5,007 nt of DNA from Actinomycetota bacterium (GTDB lineage: Bacteria; Actinomycetota; Actinomycetes; Nanopelagicales; Nanopelagicaceae), in the NCBI GenBank assembly GCA_947480375.1, contig CANKCX010000076.1, positions 1-5,007 on the forward strand, written 5' to 3'. This document shows positions 1 to 5,007 of the stretch, one piece after another. The position numbers were made by a program, and so were the translations under genes. Under the pieces are notes generated by a model. It searched no databases and was not told the origin of the DNA. It was given only the letters and a program-made list of their open reading frames with translations. Numbering within the stretch: position 1 is the stretch's first letter; every line of letters begins with the position of its first letter.

Positions 1-89
1 CGATTCTTCTTTGTAATGTAGTTACGTTCTTTGCACTCTACGCAGGCCATAGTGATCTTTGGGCGTACATCCGCGCTCTTGCTTGCCAT
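1..89 (-). CDS. rpmG: 50S ribosomal protein L33, 5' part (cut by left edge)
   Basis: L33 is a small protein of the large ribosomal subunit, near the E site. The 29 visible codons read [20 protein letters not shown] then ERNYITKKN, a close match to the actinobacterial L33 start as I know it. Cys16 and Cys19 form the first CxxC of the zinc-binding ('C+') form; the second pair would lie beyond the edge, in a family of about 55 residues. The ATG at 89-87 is supported by an AAGGAG Shine-Dalgarno seven bases upstream. The gene lies downstream of tRNA-Thr and tRNA-Met on the same strand and may share their transcript, though the hairpin between could separate or modulate expression. The product is near certain; only the missing 3' end prevents confirming the full zinc site. 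Confidence 0.95.
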   Translation of the reverse strand, partial: MASKSADVRPKITMACVECKERNYITKKN

Positions 90-96
90 AGTGGTG

Positions 97-102
97 CTCC
101 TT
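97..102 (-). promoter_or_regulatory. Shine-Dalgarno site of rpmG
   Basis: Read on the minus strand this is AAGGAG, followed by seven bases and the rpmG ATG. It is one of only two strong ribosome binding sites in the window. Its 5' edge touches the palindrome TCTTAATTAAGA (102-113), so base pairing there could partly mask it; that masking is inference. Confidence 0.85.
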
Positions 103-113
103 CTTAATTAAGA
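102..113. repeat. 12-bp perfect palindrome next to the rpmG ribosome binding site
   Basis: TCTTAATTAAGA equals its own reverse complement over all 12 bases. It shares one base with the rpmG Shine-Dalgarno and abuts the larger hairpin at 114-137. As RNA it is too compact to form a stable hairpin alone, so a protein-binding site or chance in AT-rich DNA are equally possible. Confidence 0.4.
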
Positions 114-137
114 GCGCTAGGTTACTTCAACCTGCGC
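114..137 (-). repeat. Inverted repeat / hairpin in the rpmG leader
   Basis: On the minus strand the arms are GCGCAGGTT and AACCTAGCGC around the loop GAAGT, giving nine base pairs with one bulged A. It lies between tRNA-Met and rpmG. No U-run follows (the next bases are TCTTAATTAAG), so it is not a canonical intrinsic terminator. Plausible roles are a 3'-end or processing structure for the tRNA transcript, or an attenuator in the rpmG leader. The structure is plain in the sequence; the role is inference. Confidence 0.5.
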
Positions 138-167
138 GTTTTACGAAAATTGCTCGTTTATCTCTAG

Positions 168-241
168 TAGCGGAAGCCGGATTTGAACCGGCGACACAAC
201 GATTATGAGCCGTTTGCTCTACCAAGCTGAGCTATCCCGCC
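168..241 (-). tRNA. tRNA-Met (anticodon CAU), elongator type
   Basis: Reverse-complementing gives a full 74-base cloverleaf. The acceptor stem is GGCGGGA with TTCCGCT (G-U pairs at the end and at the sixth position), the D arm is GCTC/GAGC, the anticodon stem AACGG/TCGTT carries the loop CTCATAA, and the T arm GCCGG/CCGGC carries TTCAAAT. The discriminator is A and the 3' CCA is not encoded. The absence of the three G-C pairs in the anticodon stem and of an unpaired first acceptor position argues against initiator tRNA. A CAU anticodon could also belong to lysidine-modified tRNA-Ile2, but the acceptor sequence and the place between tRNA-Thr and rpmG fit elongator tRNA-Met of Actinobacteria. 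Confidence 0.93.
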
Positions 242-259
242 AAGGATTGAACTGGAAAT

Positions 260-281
260 ACTTATTTATTTAGAAATAAGT
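260..281 (-). repeat. AT-rich hairpin in the tRNA-Thr / tRNA-Met spacer
   Basis: Arms ACTTATTT (260-267) and AAATAAGT (274-281) are perfect 8-base complements around a 6-base loop. The 47-base spacer is otherwise AT-rich and featureless. If the two tRNAs are co-transcribed, this would be a natural site for endonuclease separation, but no function can be shown from sequence. Confidence 0.4.
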
Positions 282-288
282 TTATCCG

Positions 289-361
289 AGCCCCCCAACG
301 GAATCGAACCGTTGACCTCTTCCTTACCATGGAAACGCTCTACCGACTGAGCTAGGGGGGC
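289..361 (-). tRNA. tRNA-Thr (anticodon GGU)
   Basis: The minus strand gives a 73-base cloverleaf. A fully paired acceptor stem GCCCCCC/GGGGGGC is followed by the D arm GCTC/GAGC, anticodon stem TTTCC/GGAAG with loop ATGGTAA (anticodon GGT in DNA letters), T arm AACGG/CCGTT with TTCGATT, and a discriminator T. CCA is not encoded. It decodes ACC and ACU. It is the first gene of the tRNA-Thr, tRNA-Met, rpmG run and lies 54 bases downstream of the membrane-protein gene on the same strand. Confidence 0.96.
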
Positions 362-378
362 ATTAGAAGTAGAGGGTG

Positions 379-384
379 AGCCTA
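379..384 (-). promoter_or_regulatory. Weak candidate -10 for the tRNA-Thr/tRNA-Met/rpmG run
   Basis: On the minus strand TAGGCT fits TANNNT and lies 17 bases upstream of tRNA-Thr, leaving room for a short leader. No convincing -35 hexamer is visible at 16-19 bases. The preceding sequence includes the palindrome ACTCGCGAGT (388-397), which is not followed by a U-run and so is not an obvious terminator of the upstream gene. A promoter is expected here biologically, but its exact position is a guess. Confidence 0.2.
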
Positions 385-415
385 CAACGACTCGCGAGTT
401 GGGCGAAATTTTGGC

Positions 416-1624
416 TTAAAAGTAATTACGAAATCGCCGTTTAAGCGAGATAAATGGCTTGGCAATCCGCGAACCAAATCGCGCACCCTGTTCAATTGGT
501 GAAACTTTAAGAACTTGATTCATTGTGGGTTCACCTGGAGTGACGACGTCATGCAGTGCAGGTGAAGATTCATCAAGTGAATCAGCAATGATTGCGATAT
601 TTGATACTAATGAAATTCCACGAACGATTTGTTCTTGATCAACTTTATCTGAAGCTTCCATTAATGAATCTGCAAGTGCAGCGCCAGCAATTCTTGCATC
701 AGCAGTTGCAGATCTTGATTCAGCGAGACCTTCAGCAGTTTTTATCTGTTCTGCTTTAGAACTAACTGCATAACTTGCCGCAGAAAGTGCCTGTGCAATA
801 TCTCGTTTAGATTCTTCGGCGATTCCATTCTTAACTGCAGAATCAAAGAGCGTACGCGCAATAGTTCTAACCTGCACAACTGTATGTTCTACAGCGACAC
901 CTCGAACATAAAGTTCTTCAGCTTCATCAACTTCTGCAGTTGGAAACCACTTTGCATATCCGCGCGCTTCAAGTGCTTGGGCTCGGACACCAGGAATTTC
1001 TTCGACTAATAACCGCGCTTTGGCTAACCAGTTTCCAGCTTCATCTTGCGTAAAACCGGCAGCGACTCCTTCTGACATCTCGCCCAATAACTTCGCACAT
1101 TTATTTGCTAGTGAACTAATTTTGTCAACGGTACGTGCAGCTGGCGTCTTTGCATGAGAAAAATATGAGAACAAGATCGCTATTGCCGCACCAATTAAAG
1201 TTGAGGAAAGTCTTGAAAATGCTGTGCTCTCACTTAAACCTGGACCAATAACAATAAGCGCAGTTACAGGCACATTCACTGAAGCAACTTCACCTAAATG
1301 GAGAGCTCGTGCCACAACAGAACAGAGTAGAACTGTCATAGACACAGAAATAATTCCAAAATTAAAGAGCGAGACACAGGCAAGAGCCACACCAGCGCCA
1401 ATCGCTGTTCCGACTATTTGACCAAATCCTTCACGAACCGATTTATAAAGTGAGATCCGAATACTTAGTGCGCAGATAATTGCAGCAACTACGCCACCAT
1501 CTTTTATAAGTAAGTCGCCAACTTGCCAGGCAATACCTGATGCAATTGCAGATACAACAATTAGTCGAACCCAGGTTTTACGGTCGGCAAAAAGCTTCTT
1601 GATCCGTTTAAGCAATTTACGCAT
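416..1624 (-). CDS. FUSC / aromatic-acid-exporter-like membrane protein
   Basis: A 402-residue inner-membrane protein. A basic N-terminus (MRKLLKRIKKLF) is followed by about six hydrophobic segments at roughly residues 19-39, 43-58, 68-86, 89-107, 112-129 and 138-156. Residues 64-80 (REGFGQIVGTAIGAGVA) resemble the glycine-rich signature of the FUSC / ArAE group, whose members include putative exporters of aromatic acids. From about 160 to 380 the protein is polar and helix-prone, with many Ala and Glu, probably cytoplasmic; the end (RIAKPFISLKRRFRNYF) is basic. Classical FUSC pumps such as AaeB are much longer with two membrane halves, so this is a single-unit version that may oligomerise. 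The ATG at 1624 lacks a Shine-Dalgarno but has TAGAAT six bases upstream, fitting leaderless translation. Family is likely; substrate is unknown, and transport itself is inferred. Confidence 0.75.
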   Translation of the reverse strand: MRKLLKRIKKLFADRKTWVRLIVVSAIASGIAWQVGDLLIKDGGVVAAIICALSIRISLYKSVREGFGQIVGTAIGAGVALACVSLFNFGIISVSMTVLLCSVVARALHLGEVASVNVPVTALIVIGPGLSESTAFSRLSSTLIGAAIAILFSYFSHAKTPAARTVDKISSLANKCAKLLGEMSEGVAAGFTQDEAGNWLAKARLLVEEIPGVRAQALEARGYAKWFPTAEVDEAEELYVRGVAVEHTVVQVRTIARTLFDSAVKNGIAEESKRDIAQALSAASYAVSSKAEQIKTAEGLAESRSATADARIAGAALADSLMEASDKVDQEQIVRGISLVSNIAIIADSLDESSPALHDVVTPGEPTMNQVLKVSPIEQGARFGSRIAKPFISLKRRFRNYF

Positions 1625-1630
1625 GGGCTG

Positions 1631-1636
1631 ATTCTA
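1631..1636 (-). promoter_or_regulatory. Candidate -10 element, leaderless start of the FUSC-like gene
   Basis: Minus-strand TAGAAT differs from TATAAT at one position and lies six bases (CAGCCC) before the ATG at 1624. That spacing would put the transcription start at or next to the A of the ATG. No good -35 hexamer is seen. A near-palindrome around TCTAGA (1640-1651) lies just upstream and could be a binding site or chance. Confidence 0.5.
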
Positions 1637-1673
1637 TATATTTCTAGATATGGCAGCTCTTTGCGACATTGCG

Positions 1674-1679
1674 TAATAT
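1674..1679 (+). promoter_or_regulatory. Candidate -10 element, leaderless start of msrB
   Basis: TAATAT lies six bases (GCCCAC) before the msrB ATG at 1686, mirroring the arrangement on the opposite strand. No Shine-Dalgarno is present, which supports a leaderless mRNA. A direct repeat TTGCG (1661-1665 and 1669-1673) sits immediately upstream where a -35 is absent and a regulator might act; that is speculative. Confidence 0.5.
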
Positions 1680-1685
1680 GCCCAC

Positions 1686-2120
1686 ATGTCCGGAGAAATT
1701 GGCAAGAATAAGAAATATCCAGTGCAGATCGATGATGCCAAATTAGCGGCTGAAATCGATCAGACCTCATTTGAAGTTCTGCGCCATGGCGCGACGGAAC
1801 GACCATTTACTGGTGAATACACAGATAGCGAAAAAGTTGGAAGCTACCGATGCAAAGCTTGTGGAAACGAATTATTTAGAAGTGAAACTAAGTTTCATTC
1901 TGGTTGTGGTTGGCCATCTTTCTATGCACCAACTTCTGATGATGCAGTTGAATTAATAGAAGATCGCTCACTTGGAATGCGAGTTCGCACCGAAGTTCGA
2001 TGCGCAAATTGTGGTTCACATCTTGGCCATGTCTTTGATGGTGAAGGCTACGACGTTCCGACAGATCAAAGATGGTGCATTAATTCAGTCTCGCTGATAC
2101 TTGAAGAGAAAACTCAGTAA
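1686..2120 (+). CDS. msrB: Peptide-methionine (R)-S-oxide reductase
   Basis: MsrB reduces the R epimer of methionine sulfoxide in proteins, usually with thioredoxin as electron donor, in the cytoplasm. The 144 residues cover the whole family domain. Two zinc CxxC pairs are present, Cys56/Cys59 and Cys106/Cys109. The block SGCGWPSF spans 72-79, with Cys74 at the position of the usual resolving cysteine. RTEVRCANCGSHLGHVF spans 101-117, and the catalytic Cys131 lies in RWCINS (the family more often has Tyr or Phe in place of Trp130). The conserved approach ERPFTGEY is at 38-45. The start at 1686 gives a normal N-terminus; an out-of-frame ATG at 1678 can be dismissed. It is apparently monocistronic and ends two bases from the convergent SDR gene. 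All catalytic and metal residues are intact. Confidence 0.96.
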   Translation: MSGEIGKNKKYPVQIDDAKLAAEIDQTSFEVLRHGATERPFTGEYTDSEKVGSYRCKACGNELFRSETKFHSGCGWPSFYAPTSDDAVELIEDRSLGMRVRTEVRCANCGSHLGHVFDGEGYDVPTDQRWCINSVSLILEEKTQ

Positions 2121-2130
2121 AACTACTTAG
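2113..2130. repeat. Weak inverted repeat across the convergent stop codons of msrB and the SDR gene
   Basis: Arms CTCAGTA and TACTTAG around AAAC pair at six of seven positions and contain both stop codons. No U-run or GC-rich stem follows on either strand, so it is at best a feeble bidirectional terminator. It is the only structure available between these convergent genes, which are otherwise two bases apart. Confidence 0.25.
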
Positions 2131-2860
2131 GAATACGTAACCCTTGCATTCCGCCATCAACAGTTAGCGATGTTCCGGTTGTCGAACCTTGAAGTGGGCT
2201 TGCAAGATAACAAATAGCGCTTGCAACTTCTTCTGGTGAAACTAATCTGCCAAGTGGTTGACGCGCTTCAAGCGCTTTACGTTCGGCTGCAGGATCTGCT
2301 GCTTGAGCAAGCAGACGTTGCACCCAAGGCGTATCGGCAGTTCCTGGGTTTACACAATTAACCCGAACGCCATCAACAATGTGGTCATTTGCCATTGCAA
2401 GAGTTAGTGAAAGTACTGCGCCTTTTGATGCGCTGTAAACCGCACGCTTTGGAATTCCAGCAGTTGCTGCAACAGAACATGTGTTTACGATTGCTGCGCT
2501 CTTGCTTTTACGAAGCAGTGGTAATGCTGATTTAGAAGTGCGAACAATTCCAAGAACATTTACATTCATGACTTTCATCCACTCTTCAGATGAATTCGCT
2601 TCAATGGTTCCCACTGCACTTATCGCGGCATTATTAATCAAAATATCTAACTTAGTAATTCCCTCGAAAGCCTTAGTTACAGATGCATCATCGCCAACAT
2701 CGCATTGGATCCAAGTTGCGACACCAGACATTCCGCCTTCAGCTAAATCAAACCCATAAACATCTGCGCCTCGATCTTTTAAGATCTTTGCGGTTGCTAA
2801 TCCAATTCCTGAACCTGCTCCTGTAACTACTGCGGTTAATCCTGCGAACTCTGTGCTCAT
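2123..2860 (-). CDS. SDR-family dehydrogenase, probable 2-keto-3-deoxy-L-fuconate dehydrogenase
   Basis: A classical short-chain dehydrogenase/reductase of 245 residues. Visible motifs are the cofactor loop TGAGSGIG (13-20), Asp38 at the end of the second strand (favouring NAD over NADP), CDV (53-55), NNAA (76-79), Asn101, catalytic Ser129, Tyr142 and Lys146 (YSASK), VNPG after the active site, and a C-terminal [11 protein letters not shown]. The chosen ATG at 2860 overlaps the dehydratase stop as ATGA, implying translational coupling. An in-frame ATG at 2872 would add MDNR and overlap by 16 bases; both have only weak GGA-type Shine-Dalgarno signals. Placed after L-fuconate dehydratase, it probably oxidises 2-keto-3-deoxy-L-fuconate to 2,4-diketo-3-deoxy-L-fuconate. 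The [15 protein letters not shown] region resembles such enzymes as I recall them, but SDR substrates are hard to read from sequence; an L-fucose dehydrogenase role is the main alternative. Confidence 0.82.
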   Translation of the reverse strand: MSTEFAGLTAVVTGAGSGIGLATAKILKDRGADVYGFDLAEGGMSGVATWIQCDVGDDASVTKAFEGITKLDILINNAAISAVGTIEANSSEEWMKVMNVNVLGIVRTSKSALPLLRKSKSAAIVNTCSVAATAGIPKRAVYSASKGAVLSLTLAMANDHIVDGVRVNCVNPGTADTPWVQRLLAQAADPAAERKALEARQPLGRLVSPEEVASAICYLASPLQGSTTGTSLTVDGGMQGLRIPK

Positions 2861-4155
2861 GCGGTTATCCATTCTTTTCCAGTAGGGAAAGTGTAATCAG
2901 CGATTGTTTGGGCAAACATTTCAGAACCTGCGCCAGGTTTTATTGGCGGCATGTAGTGAGCATTTTGAATATCGGTTGGTACAACAAAGTGTTCGTGTAG
3001 GTGATCTACGAATTCGACGACCCGATCAGGATGATGGCCAGAAACGGCAACTGCATCAAACATTGCAAGATGCTGAACCATTTCGCATAACCCAACTCCA
3101 CCAGCATGCGGACACACAGGAATTCCAAATTTTGCAGCCATCAAGATATTTGCCAAGTTCTCATTTACGCCGGCGACTCTGGTCGCGTCAATCTGCATAA
3201 ATGAAAATGATTTAGCTTGAAGCATCTGCTTGAAGATAATTCGGTTCATTCCATGTTCGCCAGTTGCAACCCGTACTGGTGCAATTGCTTTGGCTATGGC
3301 GGCATGACCTAAAACATCATCAGGGTTTGTTGGTTCTTCAACCCAATGCAGATTTACATCACCAATTCCTTTAATCCATTCAATGGCTTGGTTTACATCC
3401 CAAACTTGATTGGCATCAATTGCAATTTTGATATCTGGGCCAACAGCTTCGCGGGCAAGACGCAATCTGCGCTTGTCATCTTCAAGACTTCCGCCGCATT
3501 TCAATTTAATTAATTTGTAGCCATCTGCAACTGCTTCTTTAGCGAGACGAACCATCTTCTCATCGCTGTATCCAAGCCAACCAGGTGTAGTTGTATAAGC
3601 CGGCAAACCTTCGCCAATTAATTTCGCTTCATTTGCTGCTCTATTTGGAAGCGCCTTACGTAATATTTCCAAAGCTTCATCAGGTGTCAGTGCATCAGTT
3701 ATGTATCGGAAATCAATTAACTCGACGATCTCTTCTGGTGACATGTCTGATAAGAATTTCCAGAGCGGTTTCTTTGCATGCTTGGTTACTAAATCCCATG
3801 CTGCTGTTATAACCGCGCCAGCCGCCATTTGAGTAACGCCCTTTTCTGGGCCCAGCCAACGAATTTGCGAATCTCTAACTAAACTCTTTGCAAATTCGCC
3901 CATGCTCTTTGCTAAATCAGCAATATCGCGGCCAACTGCATAAGGTGCAAGAAGTGCAATCGCATCGCACTGCAAATCATTTCCGCGACCACAAGTAAAT
4001 ACAAAACCATGTCCTTGAAGGTTTGGGTCATCTGTTTCTAGGATTACTAAAGCGGCCGAATAATCCGGTTCTTTATTCATAGCATCCGAGCCATCTAGCC
4101 CTCTTGAAGTTGGGAATCTGACATCGATTGTTTTGAATCCAGTGATCTTCGGCAT
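2857..4155 (-). CDS. fucD: L-fuconate dehydratase (enolase superfamily)
   Basis: The enzyme removes water from L-fuconate to give 2-keto-3-deoxy-L-fuconate in the non-phosphorylative fucose pathway, using Mg2+. The 432 residues match the length of Xanthomonas FucD, and long blocks agree with it as I remember it: [17 protein letters not shown] (11-27), [10 protein letters not shown] (98-107), [13 protein letters not shown] (188-200), and VNENL (330-334). The active site looks complete: KLK at 217-219, metal ligands Asp247, Glu273 and Glu300, and the Asp323/His350 dyad. The start is ATG 4155 because AAGGAAGA lies just upstream and the N-terminus then aligns with the family; an upstream in-frame TTG at 4170 would put that Shine-Dalgarno inside the gene. 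It is first of a two-gene operon with the SDR and divergent from the aldo/keto reductase. Relatives may also act on L-galactonate or D-arabinonate, so the sugar is likely but not proven. Confidence 0.93.
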   Translation of the reverse strand: MPKITGFKTIDVRFPTSRGLDGSDAMNKEPDYSAALVILETDDPNLQGHGFVFTCGRGNDLQCDAIALLAPYAVGRDIADLAKSMGEFAKSLVRDSQIRWLGPEKGVTQMAAGAVITAAWDLVTKHAKKPLWKFLSDMSPEEIVELIDFRYITDALTPDEALEILRKALPNRAANEAKLIGEGLPAYTTTPGWLGYSDEKMVRLAKEAVADGYKLIKLKCGGSLEDDKRRLRLAREAVGPDIKIAIDANQVWDVNQAIEWIKGIGDVNLHWVEEPTNPDDVLGHAAIAKAIAPVRVATGEHGMNRIIFKQMLQAKSFSFMQIDATRVAGVNENLANILMAAKFGIPVCPHAGGVGLCEMVQHLAMFDAVAVSGHHPDRVVEFVDHLHEHFVVPTDIQNAHYMPPIKPGAGSEMFAQTIADYTFPTGKEWITA

Positions 4156-4157
4156 GC

Positions 4158-4165
4158 TCTTCCTT
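4158..4165 (-). promoter_or_regulatory. Shine-Dalgarno of the fuconate dehydratase, deciding its start
   Basis: Minus-strand AAGGAAGA lies two bases before ATG 4155 (the AAGGA core is five bases away). It argues for the ATG over the upstream TTG at 4170. A further hexamer TAAAAT (4170-4175) resembles a -10, but transcription from it would begin within or just before this site, leaving almost no leader. Confidence 0.75.
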
Positions 4166-4204
4166 CGCAATTTTAGGAATCGAACTCTTCGCTTATTAGT
4201 AAAA

Positions 4205-4216
4205 ATCCTATACGAT
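4205..4216. promoter_or_regulatory. Candidate shared promoter/operator between the divergent fucose genes
   Basis: ATCCTATACGAT matches its reverse complement at 10 of 12 positions. Its right half is TACGAT (4211-4216), a -10-like hexamer seven bases before the aldo/keto reductase ATG at 4224. Its left half read on the minus strand is TAGGAT (4205-4210), a -10-like hexamer facing the dehydratase. One repressor or RNA polymerase site could thus control both directions. Neither side has a clear -35. This is an inference from symmetry and position. Confidence 0.35.
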
Positions 4217-4223
4217 AAATTTC

Positions 4224-5007
4224 ATGTCGCGTCATAGCCAAAAAGTGAGAATGAAGCGCGTACCTGTTGAGATTTCCCGATTAAGTCTTGGAACTGCGCC
4301 ACTTGCAGGGTTATTTAAGTCGGTTGAAAATGGCGAGAGTGACGACTTAATCGAAACAGCGCTGGCCGAAGGAATTAACTATTTCGATACCGCTCCACTA
4401 TATGGACATGGTCTTTCTGAAGAACGACTTGGGCGAGTATTAAGCAGAGTATCTGCGCCATTTATTCTTGAAACAAAAGTTGGTCGAATTCTAGAACGTG
4501 TCGAAAAAGCTGATCCAGTCCCCTGGTTTCCAGATGCCGATCCACATATTCAGCCGGTCTTCGATTATTCAGTTGAGGGCATTAAAAAATCTTTCAACGA
4601 TAGCCTCGAAAGATTAGGTGTAGACCATATTGATATTGCACTTATGCACGATGCCGAAAATCACATTCCCGAAGCAATAAATAACGCATACCCAGTTCTG
4701 GCAGATCTAAAACGCCAAGGAATTATTAAAGCAATTGGAATCGGAATTAATTTTTGTGACGCAGCTATGGCAATTATAAAAGAGGTTGATTTAGATCTTG
4801 CACTGATAGCTGGTCGTTACACGCTATTGGACCAAAGTGCGCAAAATGAATTATTCCCGCTTGCATTAGAACGCAAGGTCGACATAACAATCGGTGGTGT
4901 ATTCAATTCAGGAGTTTTAGCAGATCCAAAACCTGGCGCAACTTTTGAATACCTTCCTGCTTCTGATGAAATCATTAAGCGAGCCCAAGCAATTGGTGAC
5001 TTTCTTA
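4224..5007 (+). CDS. Aldo/keto reductase, probable L-fucose (aldose) 1-dehydrogenase, cut by right edge
   Basis: The 261 visible codons are open to the edge and show an aldo/keto reductase barrel. The catalytic tetrad is complete: Asp55 and Tyr60 in NYFDTAPLYG, Lys85 in LETKVG, and His142 in LMHDAE. The segment IGIGIN at 171-176 and the insertion around 97-113 (DPVPWFPDADPHIQPVF) fit the subgroup containing D-threo-aldose 1-dehydrogenase, L-fucose dehydrogenase and pyridoxal 4-dehydrogenase. In this context it probably oxidises L-fucose to L-fucono-lactone with NAD(P)+ as the first pathway step. ATG 4224 is preferred because TACGAT lies seven bases upstream, suggesting a leaderless mRNA. The in-frame ATG at 4251 (MKRVPVEISRLSLGTAP) is a real alternative and would give a more typical N-terminus. 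The family normally has a little over 300 residues, so the C-terminal cofactor-binding part is missing. Confidence 0.87.
   Translation, partial: MSRHSQKVRMKRVPVEISRLSLGTAPLAGLFKSVENGESDDLIETALAEGINYFDTAPLYGHGLSEERLGRVLSRVSAPFILETKVGRILERVEKADPVPWFPDADPHIQPVFDYSVEGIKKSFNDSLERLGVDHIDIALMHDAENHIPEAINNAYPVLADLKRQGIIKAIGIGINFCDAAMAIIKEVDLDLALIAGRYTLLDQSAQNELFPLALERKVDITIGGVFNSGVLADPKPGATFEYLPASDEIIKRAQAIGDFL

Noticed and set aside
124..129. Minus-strand TAACCT as a separate -10 for rpmG
   Set aside because: It lies within the hairpin, has no acceptable -35, and co-transcription with the tRNAs is as likely.
385..401. Palindrome ACTCGCGAGT region as terminator of the FUSC-like gene
   Set aside because: Short stem with no usable loop and no following U-run in the direction of transcription; probably chance or part of the tRNA promoter region.
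1224..1421. 65-codon plus-strand open frame
   Set aside because: It lies wholly antisense inside the FUSC-like membrane gene, has no ribosome binding site and no recognisable protein features.
1561..1806. 81-codon minus-strand open frame across the divergent gap
   Set aside because: It runs through the N-terminal codons of msrB and of the FUSC-like gene and the promoter region between them; both flanking genes are well supported.
1771..1956. 61-codon plus-strand open frame
   Set aside because: A shifted-frame shadow inside msrB, whose own frame carries all family motifs.
2481..2759. 92-codon plus-strand open frame
   Set aside because: Antisense to the SDR gene; residues show no domain and no start signal is present.
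2904..3200. 98-codon plus-strand open frame
   Set aside because: Antisense to the fuconate dehydratase, with the Gln/Arg/Leu-rich make-up typical of a shadow frame.
3591..3812. 73-codon plus-strand open frame
   Set aside because: Antisense to the fuconate dehydratase, no ribosome binding site or known motif.
4156..4170. TTG at 4170 as start of the fuconate dehydratase
   Set aside because: It would translate the AAGGAAGA Shine-Dalgarno and add five residues (M/L-R-R-K-S) not expected from the family; ATG 4155 fits better.

Overview
The window looks like ordinary chromosome from a low-to-mid GC actinobacterium, plausibly one of the streamlined freshwater lineages (acI / 'Candidatus Planktophila' type). 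This is an inference from four things: the start of ribosomal protein L33 reads as the actinobacterial form ([19 protein letters not shown]); the order tRNA-Thr(GGU), tRNA-Met(CAU), rpmG is one I associate with Actinobacteria; spacers are short and few genes have strong Shine-Dalgarno sites; and codons are A/T-rich. No mobile element, CRISPR array, prophage or clearly undescribed system was found.

Left part (1-361, all minus strand): a translation cluster read right to left, tRNA-Thr, tRNA-Met, then the 5' part of rpmG, which runs off the left edge. Short inverted repeats sit between these genes. The hairpin in front of rpmG and the palindrome abutting its ribosome binding site are the most structured non-coding DNA in the window.

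Middle (416-2120): a FUSC / aromatic-acid-exporter-like membrane protein (minus) and the methionine sulfoxide reductase msrB (plus) diverge from a 61-base gap. Each start codon has a TANNNT -10-like hexamer exactly 6 bases upstream, as expected for leaderless transcripts. msrB converges on the next gene with only two bases between the stop codons.

Right part (2123-5007): a non-phosphorylative L-fucose (6-deoxy-sugar) catabolic locus. A minus-strand pair, an L-fuconate dehydratase of the enolase superfamily followed by an SDR dehydrogenase overlapping it by ATGA, diverges from a plus-strand aldo/keto reductase that is cut by the right edge. The likely scheme is: the AKR oxidises L-fucose to its lactone, a lactonase not in view opens it to L-fuconate, the dehydratase makes 2-keto-3-deoxy-L-fuconate, and the SDR oxidises that to the 2,4-diketo acid, which a hydrolase not in view cleaves to pyruvate and L-lactate. 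The 68-base divergent gap holds abutting -10-like hexamers inside a near-palindrome that could be a shared control site.

Outside the genes there is no stretch longer than about 80 bases, so nothing large is left unexplained.
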